NCBI RefSeq assembly: GCF_000002235.5
Contig: NW_022145540.1
Coordinates: 182,501 to 246,500 of the forward strand
Direction of reading: 5' to 3'
DNA: 64,000 nucleotides
DNA from: Strongylocentrotus purpuratus
Taxonomy: Eukaryota; Echinodermata; Echinoidea; Camarodonta; Strongylocentrotidae
Part shown: positions 37,145-50,844 of the stretch, in pieces
Numbering within the stretch: the stretch's first letter is position 1
Layout of the letters: every line of letters starts with the position of its first letter
Made by a program: the position numbers and the translations under genes
The notes under the pieces: model-generated
Told to the model about the DNA's origin: nothing
The model's database searches: none
The model's input: only the letters and a program-made list of their open reading frames with translations

Positions 37145-37380
37145 AACGTTTCGTACATAATTATTAACTGGTTGTTGCAGGTTGGGGCGGGCAGTTGTTA
37201 GCGATGTCAATTCCATTTTGGCGAGCGAGCATATAGCGAGCAAGCAAAAAAAATAAATTCTCTTTTAATAGAAATTAATAAATAAACTTGTTTTTATTGG
37301 TGCAGGTCAGGATGGACGCAATCGCGTTTAACGCGATTCAATTCCTTTTTGGCGAGAGGGCGAAAAAACTCTTCCATTTT
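37145..37380. repeat. Segment repeated at 35925-36190 (copy 2)
   Basis: This is the second copy of the ~230-bp segment; it lies inside the hAT-like element, while copy 1 lies outside it. Confidence 0.85.
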
Positions 37381-37977
37381 TAATGATATTGTTGCAGGTC
37401 AAGGGTGGGCACAATTGTTTCCAAAGCAATGTCTATTCATTTTATTCGCGAGCGAGTGTAGCGAGCTAGAAAAATGAATTAGTCTCTTTTAGTAACATTT
37501 GGTACATATATTGTGTGTTATTGTTGCCATGGTTGCAGGTCGGGGCCCGTCGGGGCAGGCACAATTGTATTCTAGGCAATACTAATCTTTTTCTTTTTTC
37601 CGGGGGACGAGGAAGTGAAAACATTTAATACAAAATAGGCTAGCAAGCAGTTCGCGCCAGCGAAGAGTTTCAAATTTGTTATATCACTTATATTTTCCTA
37701 TTTTCATTTGTTTTAATTTTTCAGGGCCGTATGCGGAATATTTTTCTGATGGGGGAAGGGGGAAAGATGCGTTAAAAGTTTTCGAAGAATCTCAAAAGCA
37801 AAAGGAGTGAAGGGAGTTCGAGCGACCGAACTGGTCATGAGGGTACTTTTGCATTTTCAAAAGTAGAATTGAAGGATTTGGTATAGGCCTACACTACATT
37901 TTCAGGAAAAAAACTGTATGATTTCAAAATATCTGGGGTCAACTGCCCCCCCCCCTGGTGCTTACGGCCATGTTCCA

Positions 37978-38165
37978 GTTTTTTCCCCATTTTTATTCCT
38001 TTCCTTTTCTTTTCCCTTTTTCTTCCTTTTCTCTTCTTCTTCCTTTTTTCTTTCCTTTTTTTCCTTTTTTTCTCTTTCTTTCCTTTTTTTCTTTCCTTTT
38101 CCTTTTTTCTTTTTCTTTCCTTTCCCTTTCTTTTCTTTTCTTTCCCCTTTTTCTTTTTTTTCCCC
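37978..38165. repeat. Polypyrimidine tract (CTTTTT)n-like
   Basis: Nearly pure C/T on the + strand. Phe/Ser-rich and Lys/Arg-rich frames across it are artefacts. Confidence 0.9.
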
Positions 38166-38227
38166 TGGAGCCCGTCAGGGGGGCACTCTGCCCCCCTGCC
38201 CCCCATAGGTACGCCAGTGGACCAGAG

Positions 38228-39925
38228 AATACTAAATCCGCCTCCAAAGGATGGGACTTTCTATAATTATATTCTCACCATTCATCTCAATCCCAGGAAA
38301 CTCTCAGACCTGCAGACACCCGGTAGCTGAGGCTCGATTTATTCCCTCGCATAATTTATGTAAATGTCTCCATGACATTCGTGGCCCCTCAATCACTGAC
38401 ATATTGTGCAACTGGTCTAGTCATTAAGGGGGCATTGAATTTATTGAGGAGATAGGGCGGGGCGGGGCAATAACCATATAATTATAATGGTGGCTTCTTA
38501 TGCAACGTATATATTTCACTGGACTGGTATACTCCAAGACTCGAGCTGCGCGCTCCCGTAGCACGATGGGGTGGAGAGGGACAAATGGTGGATGAAGTTA
38601 AAATTGCCGGGTCTGCAAATGAGAATCAAGTGAATGAACAACTATACCACGACAACTCCACAATTTTTCTGTTATAATCATATTGATATTCCTTTTCCCT
38701 TTTCTCTATAAAGCTCTTTTTTTTTTCTTAGCTATAATTTTTCTTTTTCATTCCCCCCTGGTAATCCGACTTGGAAGCACTAACTCTGTTTCCATAGTGG
38801 TGATATTATGAGCAACAACAAAAAACAAAACAACTCTAGCTAGTCACTTAATGTATGCAAGTTTTTATAGGCACGACGTCATGAGCTCGCTGCAGAGTGC
38901 ATTATTTAAACCCCCATAGGCAAACTCTCAATACTGAACAATTTATTAATAATAATAATATTAATAATGATAATAATAACAATTATAATAATAATATTTT
39001 TTATTTTTTATGGGGGAAAAAGGAGAAGATAAAAGAAAAGAGAACAAAAAGTAAAGAAAAGAGAGAGAGTTCAAAAAAGAGGAAAGAAAAAGAAGAGAGG
39101 AGCCGGTGAGAAAGCAAGACAACGAAATGGCACTAAAAATTAGTGACAGTAACGACGAATAAGGGAAAGACAAGGGGAAGGGGGTGCGTGAAGGCGGATG
39201 CATTAAGGGGAGGGGGGGGGGGTGACTGGCCGTATTCTTATTTTTAGGTTATGCGAAACTGAGTCGAAATTATGCTTCTTTTCAAAACAATCTTAGCATG
39301 CTTGTTTATGTTAAGCCGGAGTGCATGAAAAGGTTAGTGTAGAAACACTTCTGAAAAGGCCGCGCCCGGCCCCTCCAAAGAACGGCAGAATGGTAATCTA
39401 TAAATTATGGGGTCATTCTTGATGGCTTGGGAGTCGTTATTAAGGAGGGGGCCCGGCCCTACTCAAATGGTAGTGACGGTAACGATGGATAAGGCAGAGG
39501 GGGGGGGGGGGGGGGTCAAACCCCCCTCAAATTTTTGTCAAGTTGTCAAGTTGGTCCTGATGTGTATAATGCGTAGACCAGGGGTTCTCAAACTTTTTCT
39601 TTGACGGTCCAGAAGCGATTTCTATGAAAGCTGTAAGGTCCGAAATGACACTTGTATACTGAAGATAATGAGGCTTGTTTTTGGTCTATATCTGATCCAA
39701 GGAGAATTGTTACAGTTTAAAAAAAAACAGAACCGCCAGTGCTTCCACTCGTTTAAATAGAGTTTCCTGAAAAAGAACACCCAATATCCTGGAATTTGAA
39801 AGAATTTTCTTAAAACATTAAAAATGCCTCTTACGTGGATTTCTTATTTGGATGAATCGCTGTGACGTTTTAATATGTATCAATTATTGAGTGGGCTTAT
39901 TTTGCTTTCTAATGGATCCATACAA
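38228..39925. other. Intergenic DNA, no gene seen
   Basis: It contains a TAA trinucleotide-rich run (38946-39000), a purine-rich stretch (39015-39190) and G runs (39210, 39499). No conserved coding block is seen. Confidence 0.45.
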
Positions 39926-39929
39926 CGTG

Positions 39930-40400
39930 GCAGAGCTTGAGGGGTCTGGTAGAGCCTTTTCAAGAAAGAAATTGTCTTTAGGAGAAAAAAAGAGGTTATT
40001 TCTAAAATGAAATGAAAGGGTTATTGACTTTCAAGAGAGAAAATTGTCTATAAGAGAGGAGGAGAGGTTATTTCTAAAATGAAATGAAAGGGCTCTTGTC
40101 AAATAGCCCTTTCATTTCATTTTTTCTCTCGAAATAAACTCTCTTTCTCTCTGATAGACAATTTTATGAGATGGAATCTTCAATCTGAAGCCTTTTTGTG
40201 CTCTTTGAAAATGGGACACTGAATGGGGGCAGTGCAATTTAAATTTCAAGGGATGGATTAGAGTTTTTATCGCTCTTGAAAGTCAAATAGCCCTTTCATT
40301 TCATTTTAGAAATAAACTCTAATACATTCCTTGATATTTAAATTGCGCCGCCCCTATTGTGTCCTCTTTTTAAAGAGCACAACAGAGCCCTCAGATTAGG
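39930..40400. repeat. Fold-back repeat with nested palindromes
   Basis: AAAATGAAATGAAAGGGCT (40076) and AGCCCTTTCATTTCATTTT (to about 40122) form a perfect hairpin with a short loop. A larger arm, about 40187-40268 (GTGCTCTTTGAAAATGGGAC and on), pairs with about 40314-40397. The TGAAATGAAAGGG motif occurs in direct and inverted orientation at least five times, extending to about 40930. Confidence 0.75.
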
Positions 40401-40514
40401 CAGCAAGTAGCAAAACAAACCCGTAACACTGGACACAACATTCAATGGGATGATGCCCATATCATTGAGTTTGAAACGCACTTCTGGTCAAGAATGGTAG
40501 AAGAAGCATCTGCA

Positions 40515-40785
40515 TAAAAAAGGATGAATCCTTCACTGAATAGGGATTCTTGCTATACACTTTTACCTTTGTGTAAATAATAAAAAGTCCACGGGCGTGG
40601 TTGTTAGAAGCTTAAACTACATAAAACTCTCTCCAATTTTGCAGGGGGAGAGCCTTTGTCGGGAGTCTTTAATAATAAAAGGGATAAATCCTTCACTGAA
40701 TAGGGATTCTTGCTATAATGTTACCTTTCTTCGCTCCAGTGATCTCGAGGCAGCAGACAGCAAGAAATTGTGTAAATAATTCGCT
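40515..40785. repeat. Direct repeat AATCCTTCACTGAATAGGGA
   Basis: About 45 bp including this motif and TTCTTGCTATA occurs at 40528 and again at 40687. GTGTAAATAAT follows each copy (40572 and 40770). Confidence 0.75.
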
Positions 40786-42159
40786 GTTGCCGGGAGTCTT
40801 GCATGGGGCGGAGCACCAGGAAGTTCTTGAACTTTAAAAAAAATTAGGAAATTCCAAATAGTCGTCATGAGCGATAGAAATTGTAATTTCCTCCTTGAGA
40901 GTCACATACCCCCTTTCATTTCATTTTAGAATTTAACCTCTCTTTCTCTCTTAAAGACAATTTCATATAACTTCTGTTTTCGTATTGTTGTACTTTCGTC
41001 CGCAGACTACTTAAGCACATGTCGAGCCAACTCAGTCGGAAATGTAATATGTAGGCCTAAGTGTAAAGTTAAGTTTCATGTTCTTCCTTTTTTCTTTCTT
41101 TCTTTCTTTCTCTCCCTCTCTCTGTCTCTCTCCTTTTCCTCTATCTTCTTTAAACAAAAAAAAACTCTTTCTTTTCTTCTCATTTTTCTGTGTGTGACAT
41201 GCGTTGCGCGTACGTCTATCAATGTCTTAATATGGTAGATTTACATTTTGATGTTTCCCTTTGTAGGTGCACCTTATATTCCAGAAAGTGCCTATTTTGA
41301 TGGTGCCCCCCCCCCCCATGTATCGATCTCGATAAAAAAAAAAAATTTCTCATTAATTCTATTTCCAATATATCTAATACTTGCGCTAATCTCCAATTAA
41401 AAAAAATCGTCTACTTTCTCTCAAGACAACATTATATAAAGGATTCATTAATGCAAGGCTATCACGCGAGTAATCTCTCAATTTCTAACTTCCTGCTTTC
41501 CTCATCTCCCAGTCTCCCTTGCTTTAATATTCCTCGTTACTTCCTTCCAATTGAACTCCAACTTAATTGATGTTATACACTGTATCTATTCTTCAACTAC
41601 AGGTAGATGCAAATGTTACTCAAAATCCATTATATAAATCACACTCAGGATACAGCCAATCGACGAGAATTGCTTCAATCTATATTTTACATGTATCATT
41701 AATATATGGTTTTACAATGGCTATGGTGATGAGTTGTCTAGGTAACATGTTGATGTGTTTGTTAAAATGTATTACCATGGTGCACCTTCTTGGTTACAAA
41801 CAAATTATGTGTATGTATTAACGTAAGTTCGTGCCTTTACATATCACAGTAGAAATCAATGTTTTATATTTGATGCAGAATAATATTAATATTTGGAGAT
41901 TAGAAACACAAACAGTTTCCATAACCGTTCAAGTGTTTCAAGAAAAAGTTAAGAAAACTTTCTCCTGGATGTAAATTGGAATTTTAAGCGGTTTCATTGG
42001 AATTAATCGAGAAATTCCCCTCGCTAGCGTGTAAATAAAAATACGCTGGCCGGCCATACGTAAATGGCAGTGACGGTAACAACGAATTAGGAGGAAGGGG
42101 TGCATACGTGAACTACAAGCGATGATGATGGGGCGGGTGGCAGGGGTAGGGGGCAAAGT
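40786..42159. other. Intergenic DNA, no gene seen
   Basis: Pyrimidine-rich run at 41090-41150 and a C run at 41308. The remainder is AT-rich without coding signal. Confidence 0.4.
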
Positions 42160-43190
42160 TCGCCCCACTCTTCAAGTACCCCCCTCCCCAAAGGGCCACT
42201 TTTACTTTGTAAAGAAGTGCCCCTTCCCCTTTTTAACTCGGATAAGCGCACATTTCATCAACACATGTGCCCCCTTTCCTATCTGATAAGGGCTATTTAG
42301 AAAAATGAGGCCCTTCATAAATAAAAAGTGTCCCTTTTCATCTCTGGTAAATGACCATTTTCATATATGAGAAGTTAATTCTTTTCACTTCAGTGCGCTC
42401 TTCACCTCCGATAATTGCCCCTATTCAAATCTGAGAGATGCTCGTTTTACTTTGAAAAGTACCCCTTCCCCTCCTGATAGGTACTCTTTTCATCTATGAT
42501 GGGTGCCCATTTTCACCTTCGCTAACTGCCCTTTTATTTTGAATCGTGCCCCTTTCCCTTTCTATTAAGGGACCTATCCCCTTTTCATAAATGCCCCTTT
42601 TCACCTCTGATAAATCAATTTCTGATGGATGCCCCCTTTCCGTCGACAAATGCCCATTTCCCATACTCATAAGTGCCCAATCTCATTTCTGGTGAGTGCC
42701 TCCTTTCAGATGTAAGAAGTGCCCAGTTTAAACCTTGATAATTACTCTTTGTACCTTGGCACATGCTCCTTTTCTTTTCTAATAAGTGTCTTTATCCCTT
42801 TCGATATGTGTCCCCTTAACCTCTCACCATCAGGCACGTAGGCACGGGGGGGGGGGCACGGGGGGGGGGGGCACGTGCCCCCTAACCTGCTCATCATTAG
42901 TCTTGCACTAATTTAAAGCGACTAAGAGTAATTTCCCCTAAAGCTTGCTTGCTCGCTCGCATTTATAGATGATACAATTATATGTCACTTTAAAACAAAT
43001 GTTTTTTCAGTCTTCCGTGATGCTTATAACCCCATCATGATTTGGTTTTTTCCTCTTTCTAAGATGTAATTTTTCACTCTGCGACCTCACAGATCTTACA
43101 TTTTTTTCTCGCTCGCTTTGCTCGCTCGCAAATGAATATTCAGACAATCACACTCAGCCGAAAGTGTGATGCTTAAAGTCACTGAGTAGT
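42160..43190. repeat. GTGCCCC-array/GCTCGCTCGC repeat, copy 2
   Basis: About 20 irregular units of TGCCCCTTTxCxxxTCTGATAA type run from 42180 to 42830. Then come two G runs in GGCACGGGG context, AAAGCGACTAAGAGTAATT (42917), GCTCGCTCGC modules (42951 and 43108) and AAAGTGTGATGCTTAAAG (43162). The order matches 34620-35320. Confidence 0.7.
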
Positions 43191-45610
43191 CGGCTCTCAT
43201 GGGGAATTCGACACCGTTCGGGTGTTTACCCAATAACAGGTGTTGTCAATCACCAGGGTTAGCCTTGAGTTTTATGACCATTGGACCTTATGTAATGCTT
43301 TGATTTGCCCGAAGACTCTCGAGCTCTCCGAGAGATTAGGGGGTAATTCTTGACTGGACTATGGGTTTGCTGTGTGCAAATTTGTACCCCCATTAATGGT
43401 ATTTCCACCAAGTCTGGTGTCAGCGAATTATGGCCTTCTGCACATGGAAACTGGCGATCCACTCCCTTTAAGCAATAACTTGTATGATATATAAAGAAAA
43501 ACAAATATTGAAATCGTCCCTGATAATGGGATCACAATGAAAGGGTATATACCAATGTCTAAAAAAATGTATAATTTCGCCTTGAGATTTCGCTTTGTAG
43601 GTGCCCTTTTTTGTTGGTGCTTTCCACTTTGGAAATAGCTCCGCCGCCCCTGCTTACGCATTAGCGCCAGCGTTAATTTCACGCTTGCACGCACAGGGGG
43701 CGTGTGTGTGTGTGTGTGTGTGGGGGGGGGGGTTCCTCTCTAGCTCTGAAGCTGATTTTTTTTTTTTACCTAGATTCGTGCGATTCGGTTAATACTTTTA
43801 GAGGGAGTCTGAGGGGTGATGTGCCCCCCTCTGAAGCTGACATTTTTTTGGATTTTTGAAACTGGATTCGTGCGTTTTGGTTAATACTTTTTTGGGGAGT
43901 CTGATTTGATTTCAAAACACCTGCAGTTAATGCGGGATGGTGTTGCAGCCTCTCTTTCCCCGAAAATTTAAAAATTACCAATATGCATTTGTTATATCTT
44001 ATCTCGTATATTTTGGTGACAATTAACACTTTTCACAACATACATAAGCTCAAATTTCCGCTCACTCGCCAAATTATTAAACCAGGAAATAGATATTGGG
44101 GCAAGAGGCTTCAGCCCCCACTGATGGAAATGTCAAAAAAATTGCGCGCGAGCATAACTTGAAAACGGGGAATGTTGATATCGGACAAGAGATGTGACGT
44201 GAGCATGTCCCCTTTCCAAAATAATTGTGCCCGTTTGTAGGTACCAGTACACTATTAAAGTCCAGTGCTTCTAATATGACCTTGTCAGTATTGGTAAGTT
44301 TAAATAATGGTCTGCGCGAATTTCGAATTTCCGGCCTCCCCTATTGGAAAATCCTGGATCCGCGCCTGGTTATCATCATCAAAATCACTCATTTCTCGTT
44401 TCAACCTGTAGATTCTATTAGACAATTATCATTAACAAATGTCACAAGCACTTGTGTTTTTTTTTAATTGTTATTATTGTATTCGTTGTTGTTCTTTTTT
44501 TAAAACATTTTTTAAAGTAAAATTAGTCCCTGTAGGCCCTGCTTGTGTCACTCCGGGAGATATCTCTCCAATTTCCCTGATTGGTTTGTGAAGCTCTTTT
44601 CATGAAATGATTGTGAAAATAATGATAGAATAATCTAATAATCGATCCATTTGACTATGAATATTGATCAATAACGTTTTGAGAACATATCGAATTTATC
44701 TATCAAAAGGTATAACCATATTCTCACGATCACTAGGAAAACACTCTATTAAGTCAATCGCAACAATACCAGATGACCTATGACATTGTCGTCATCGTCT
44801 GCATGCAGGTCGGGGAATTCCCATTTCACGCTTAGGGTCTATGTGAATTAATGACGCATCGTTGAGTGTATTTCGCAATTTCCTTTATTTTCGGGTTGTA
44901 CACACAATTTTTTGGTGCTGCGATGATTCATCATTATTAGGTATCATCATAGATCAAGAAAATATGTAAGTAGACTTCTCTTATTTTGATAGTCAGTTTA
45001 GCTAGCACGCACACGGCCATGCACCTGGCAAGACAGTGCCCAACCGCCCAGTACAGTGCAGTGGACGTGCGTGGCCACACAGATCATGGACGCTGTACTG
45101 GCATATCATGTCATTGTCAATGCATTCACTTGCTGATGTGGCCTAACTAGCCGTGGTGGGGGTTGAAGTCTATGAAATAATGAAGACTGTCTATGATAAA
45201 AGACATAAAAGACAAGATGTGGGACTAGACCTATACATATAAATTATGTTATTACAATATTAGCAACACAACTGGCTTTATTGGGCTAAAATGTTTTAAA
45301 ATGAATTCCAAGTTGCATTCCAGTTCCATGATTCAATGTGCTATTATTTGTCTATAAAGTCTTTGGAGGTGAATAGATTTTAATTAATTATTTGTTACCG
45401 AACAAAGGATATTGCACCAACCAGAAAAATCAGTATATATCCTCTGCAGAAGTCGAGATGATTGTGCAATTTAAAAATAATATTTCATGCCATGGTTTGT
45501 GAAAACCACCAGGATGACTGTGCAATAATTGTTTCAGTATCTCATGGTTAAGGGTGCGTGAATGTGTAAAACAGGTGAACACGTTTTTAAATACGCTAAG
45601 GCTATAAAGA
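43191..45610. other. Upstream intergenic region of the SHARPIN/HOIL-1-like gene
   Basis: It holds a (GT)n run (43703-43721), a GGATCCGCGCC repeat fragment (44340-44368) and a consensus kappaB site (44812). No gene is recognised. Confidence 0.4.
44812..44822. promoter_or_regulatory. Consensus NF-kappaB site
   Basis: GGGGAATTCCC, a palindromic kappaB consensus match, lies 2.9 kb upstream of the start codon of the LUBAC-like gene. Function is inferred only. Confidence 0.35.
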
Positions 45611-45689
45611 CAATAGGTGCATGTACCGACTCGTGCAAAATGGTAAGGACAAAAATATGTTTTGCTTTCTGTTTATATTCATTCATAGG

Positions 45690-46331
45690 ATGGTGTTCTC
45701 TAGGTCATATTTCTTTTTAGGCTGTTTTATGTTTCGATTAAATTCTAACGAACTTCCTCATGCCATCACGTCGACATTCCAAAAGAATCAACAACTTCAT
45801 AATTATCCAACCCGACAGTCTTCCTTTTTTCACTTACACAAACTGAGAACTTTACTAAAACAAAAAACTTTGATTTATACTGGTCCTGTGTACTGGAACT
45901 CCTTAGACATTTCGCTCAGACAGCTGCCAAGTTTAAGTACTTTTAAATATCACTTGAAACATAAACTTCTACTCCAGTATGAAATTGAGTAAGGTCATCA
46001 TGATAGAGACCATCGGTATTATCAACACTTGTTGGCTGGCTGCACCACACACCCGTTTTTGTTCTTTTGTTTTGTTTTTTGTTTTATATATTATGTAACA
46101 AATGTATTATGTAAAGGGAACCTTAATTACAAGCATTATGCTTCCAAGGTTTCCTCCTCATTACTGCAAATAATTGTTAGCATCATATGTATTAAATGAC
46201 TTGCCATTACATTGTTTTTATTACTGTTGTATCAATCAAATATTATGTACATGTTTTGTTACCTTGTATATGCTTTTCTTTGTAAATTCTTTTCATATGC
46301 AGTTAATGTGGAAATAAAACCTTAAAAAAAA
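45690..46331 (+). mobile_element. 3' end of a non-LTR retrotransposon (LINE), 5'-truncated
   Basis: The frame to 45992 encodes the conserved tail of LINE reverse-transcriptase proteins: LHNYPTRQSSFFHLHKLRT, YTGPVYWNSLDISLRQLPS and LSTFKYHLKHKLL. About 340 bp of 3' UTR follow, then AATAAA near 46313 and an A run. No endonuclease or catalytic RT domain is present, so the copy is dead on arrival. The exact clade (CR1/L2/jockey-like) cannot be fixed from this tail. Confidence 0.8.
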
Positions 46332-47700
<1,369 letters not shown>

Positions 47701-47925
47701 ATGCACTCAAGTCTGTCACGAGGCCACACATCTGGGATAACTGTCGTTCTCTCAGGAAGAGGCTTCTTAAGCAGTTACCCGGAGACTAGGAGGCGAGATC
47801 CAAACGGGAGCCCACCGGCTAAAAACGGTTATGATGGGGGTCTCCTAAATGCCCCGGTCAAGCTACAGCTTGTTAATCACAAGCATGGGGGCTACTCCAT
47901 CCGTGTAGTGCACAATGATGATAGA
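47701..47925 (+). CDS. RBCK1: LUBAC-like gene exon 1 (PH N-terminal half)
   Basis: 75 codons from ATG; residues 50-75 ([20 protein letters not shown]) align with the first PH strands of SHARPIN; donor gtaagt, phase 0. Confidence 0.85.
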
Positions 47926-50794
47926 GTAAGTATACTTTAATGAACTTTGTGTCTCTAAAATAAAGAAGTAGTGGAGAAGTTTTGACATTTTTATTTCCAT
48001 TTGTAAGTAACTTCATTGGAGAAAAAAATGTTTGCTGCAAATGAATCAAATTCCCCCCTTTTTTTAGAAGGTCTTTTTGCCAGAGATTAGGGACTTTTAA
48101 AAAAATATAATGGTAATATTATTACCAATGTTTAAAGTTAAAAAGGCGAGTGTCTTATGAGTAAGTTTAAAAAAAAAGGTCATGTTATCAAATTAAGAAA
48201 ATGTAACGCAATAACAGGCAGAAATAAGAAATTGCTTTTGGACCATTATTAGACTCAATACCAGTATATACAATGTACATTTCACCATCTCTGCAAAACA
48301 TCATTAAAAAAACAAGTCTTGTGTGTTAATTCCTTGTATGGAAATATAAGTGCCAGAGTAATTTTCATTTTCATTTTGATTCTTTTGCATTTCAGCCACG
48401 ATCTCAACCTATCATCAGCGAAAATTTAGATGACATATCCGTTCTGAATCACACAGCGCAGGAGTTTGAGTTCCTCTTGAACAGAGACGGCAGTCGCCAT
48501 TTGATGCTTTTCAGCAGCTTGGACGAGGGACAGCAATTCCAATTGATATTCGGTGCCGTCAATGTCCAAGGACGAATCGGAATGACAAGTCAGTTTTTTT
48601 TTCACACTTTATCATATTTTGTGTGCTGAGAGCCAGAAGGGCATTCGTTCTATATAAAATGATAGTACTGTGAAACCTGTCTATAAAGACCACCCAAGGG
48701 AGACAAGAAAGGTTGTATTTATAGGCAGGTGGTCTTTATGTACAGGTTCCTGTACATGTTTCAATGAGAAACCATTTTCAAGGGAAACAAAATAAGTATG
48801 TGGTCTTGGTAGACAGGTGGTCACTAAAGCAGGTTTGACTGCATTTAATTAATGCTTTTTTGGCTGTTAACAGAAAATTTGAAGGTTATGATTTTATCAC
48901 ACAATTTGAAACATGCATGTGAATTCAATCTGAATTTTTACTTTTCATCTCCACGAAACATGGTCAAGTGAAAATATTCACCTGTAAGATATTACTGTGT
49001 GGGGTTACTGCAATAGCGACGCTGTTATGTGCTAGGCGAAAGAACAGAAACACCCAAATAAATGTACAAATATGATTGAATAGTATACTTAATGCTTGAT
49101 GACTTGATTCAGAGGCTATTTCCAGATACATTCACATAGTAGATGGCTATATTTCCCTATAAGATGTACCAGTCTATAGAGCCTGTCTATAGAGGCCACC
49201 ATAGGAAGAAATATGTACCGGTATCGTAGAACATGTCCAGAAAAGCCACCTGTCTATAGTGGTCACTTTTTTTTGTTTCCCTTGGGTAGCCTTAATAGAT
49301 AGGTTTGACTGTAATTACAATCATTTGCCTGCTCAGGAAGTAAGAAGGAAAATTGAAATAAAACAGAACACTTGAGGTTTGAATGCTCAAGTAGGTAAGA
49401 TAAGATGAGCATTTTAAAAGTATTGAATGCCAAAGTCCACTTGAGTTGTTTATGCTATACTGTTTCATGTTGTCATTTACAGTCGTTTATCGAAGCAGCA
49501 CTTGAACAGAACATTGAACTTATTCCATACATGAACCTCACACATATAATGTCCGTCATATTCTAGTAAACAGCCTAATTTCATTATCATGAATTCTTGT
49601 CAAAATATATTCTTGAAGGAAAGAAAAACTATCAGTAATGATTTTTGCTAGTGTCAGGTAGTATCTTTTAGTTTATCTTTAATAATTCATCTGAGTATGT
49701 GCATATTAAAACGTAATAGTTAATGTTTTGGACAGATTGCTATGCAATTCCAATGTAATTGCAATTGTTTATATCAGTACGTCTACCACACTTATTAGTG
49801 ACATAGATCAATGTCAATTGATAGGCATTGGACCAAATTTGAAAAAAATATATTATTCCATTAAAAGGCTCAAACTTGAATCGTTCTTTCAGATAAGCAC
49901 AATTTAATGAGGTAGTTCAAACTTGACATATCATTTTATATTCTGCTTAAAGCCAGAAGGACATTTTGCATTGACTTAATGATGACTTTCTGGCTCTCAA
50001 GAGATTAATTCTTTTAACTCTGCCTATTTTTCACTCCATTTAGCAGATTTTGCACGTTCTAACTGCCCTTCCAGTGACTCCAGCAGTGACTTACAGGAGA
50101 GTAGCCTACATCATCTCCAGTACTTCCTGAAATCAATTAAACCATATTTTTCTTTCTTCTTACCCCCACCCCACCCCCTTCCTCCAGGTAAACGAGGAGT
50201 AGCTCCAATGGCAGCCAGGTTTCCAGGCCAACAGGGATCCAATGATGTAGGAGGAGGAGGGGGAGGAGCAACGATTAAGAAGAAAGGATCCAAGACGGAG
50301 AACGACAGAGTTCCTATGTCAACACCTATGGGTAATGGAGGAGACGACATTGATGTCCGTAAGTTCACTTGATACCTTCGTAAACACTTGCCTACGATAG
50401 CCTTTGGTTCCTGTATTAAAGGGGTGTAGCATGGCAAATACTGGTTAACGCCATCTACCACTTCTTTTGGAAAACTGCACGTAAACGAATGGACTTGATT
50501 AACGGTCAGCGTGCACTATAGCGTTCGCGAAACAGACCGAAGTTCTCTTCACGCTTTGGTTTTGCGTATGTTGCATGCACGTGAATACTTCGGTCGCGTA
50601 GTCTTTTCATACCCGATTGGCCCCAAGTCAAGCCACAGGAAAGATACGTAGACTCATCATGCTACCCCCCCTTACAGTTAAAGGGAATGAGATAATTCAG
50701 AATTTAATGAGTTATTATTCTTCAGTAGAGCATTTTAGTTGTGGAAGGCCCTGATCTACTGCAAAACTTGGTAATGGGGACACACTAGGGGGAA

Positions 50795-50844
<50 letters not shown>

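Larger units (their letters stand above)
36244..38219. mobile_element. hAT-like element with 8-bp target duplication
   Basis: The left end CAGTGGCGTACC and the complement of the right end, CACTGGCGTACC, are inverted with one mismatch. GACCAGAG is duplicated exactly at 36236-36243 and 38220-38227. An 8-bp duplication with CAGTGGCG-type ends is the hAT signature. The 1976-bp interior has repeated GCGAGCGAGCxxAGCGAGC modules and a long pyrimidine tract (37978-38165) but no transposase frame. Confidence 0.85.

Noticed and set aside
37889..38266. Lys-rich and Phe-rich frames of about 100 residues
   Set aside because: Translation of a polypyrimidine tract.
50111..50461. 116-residue - frame overlapping exon 3 of the LUBAC-like gene
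   Set aside because: Antisense shadow of a phase-supported exon with correct splice sites on the + strand.
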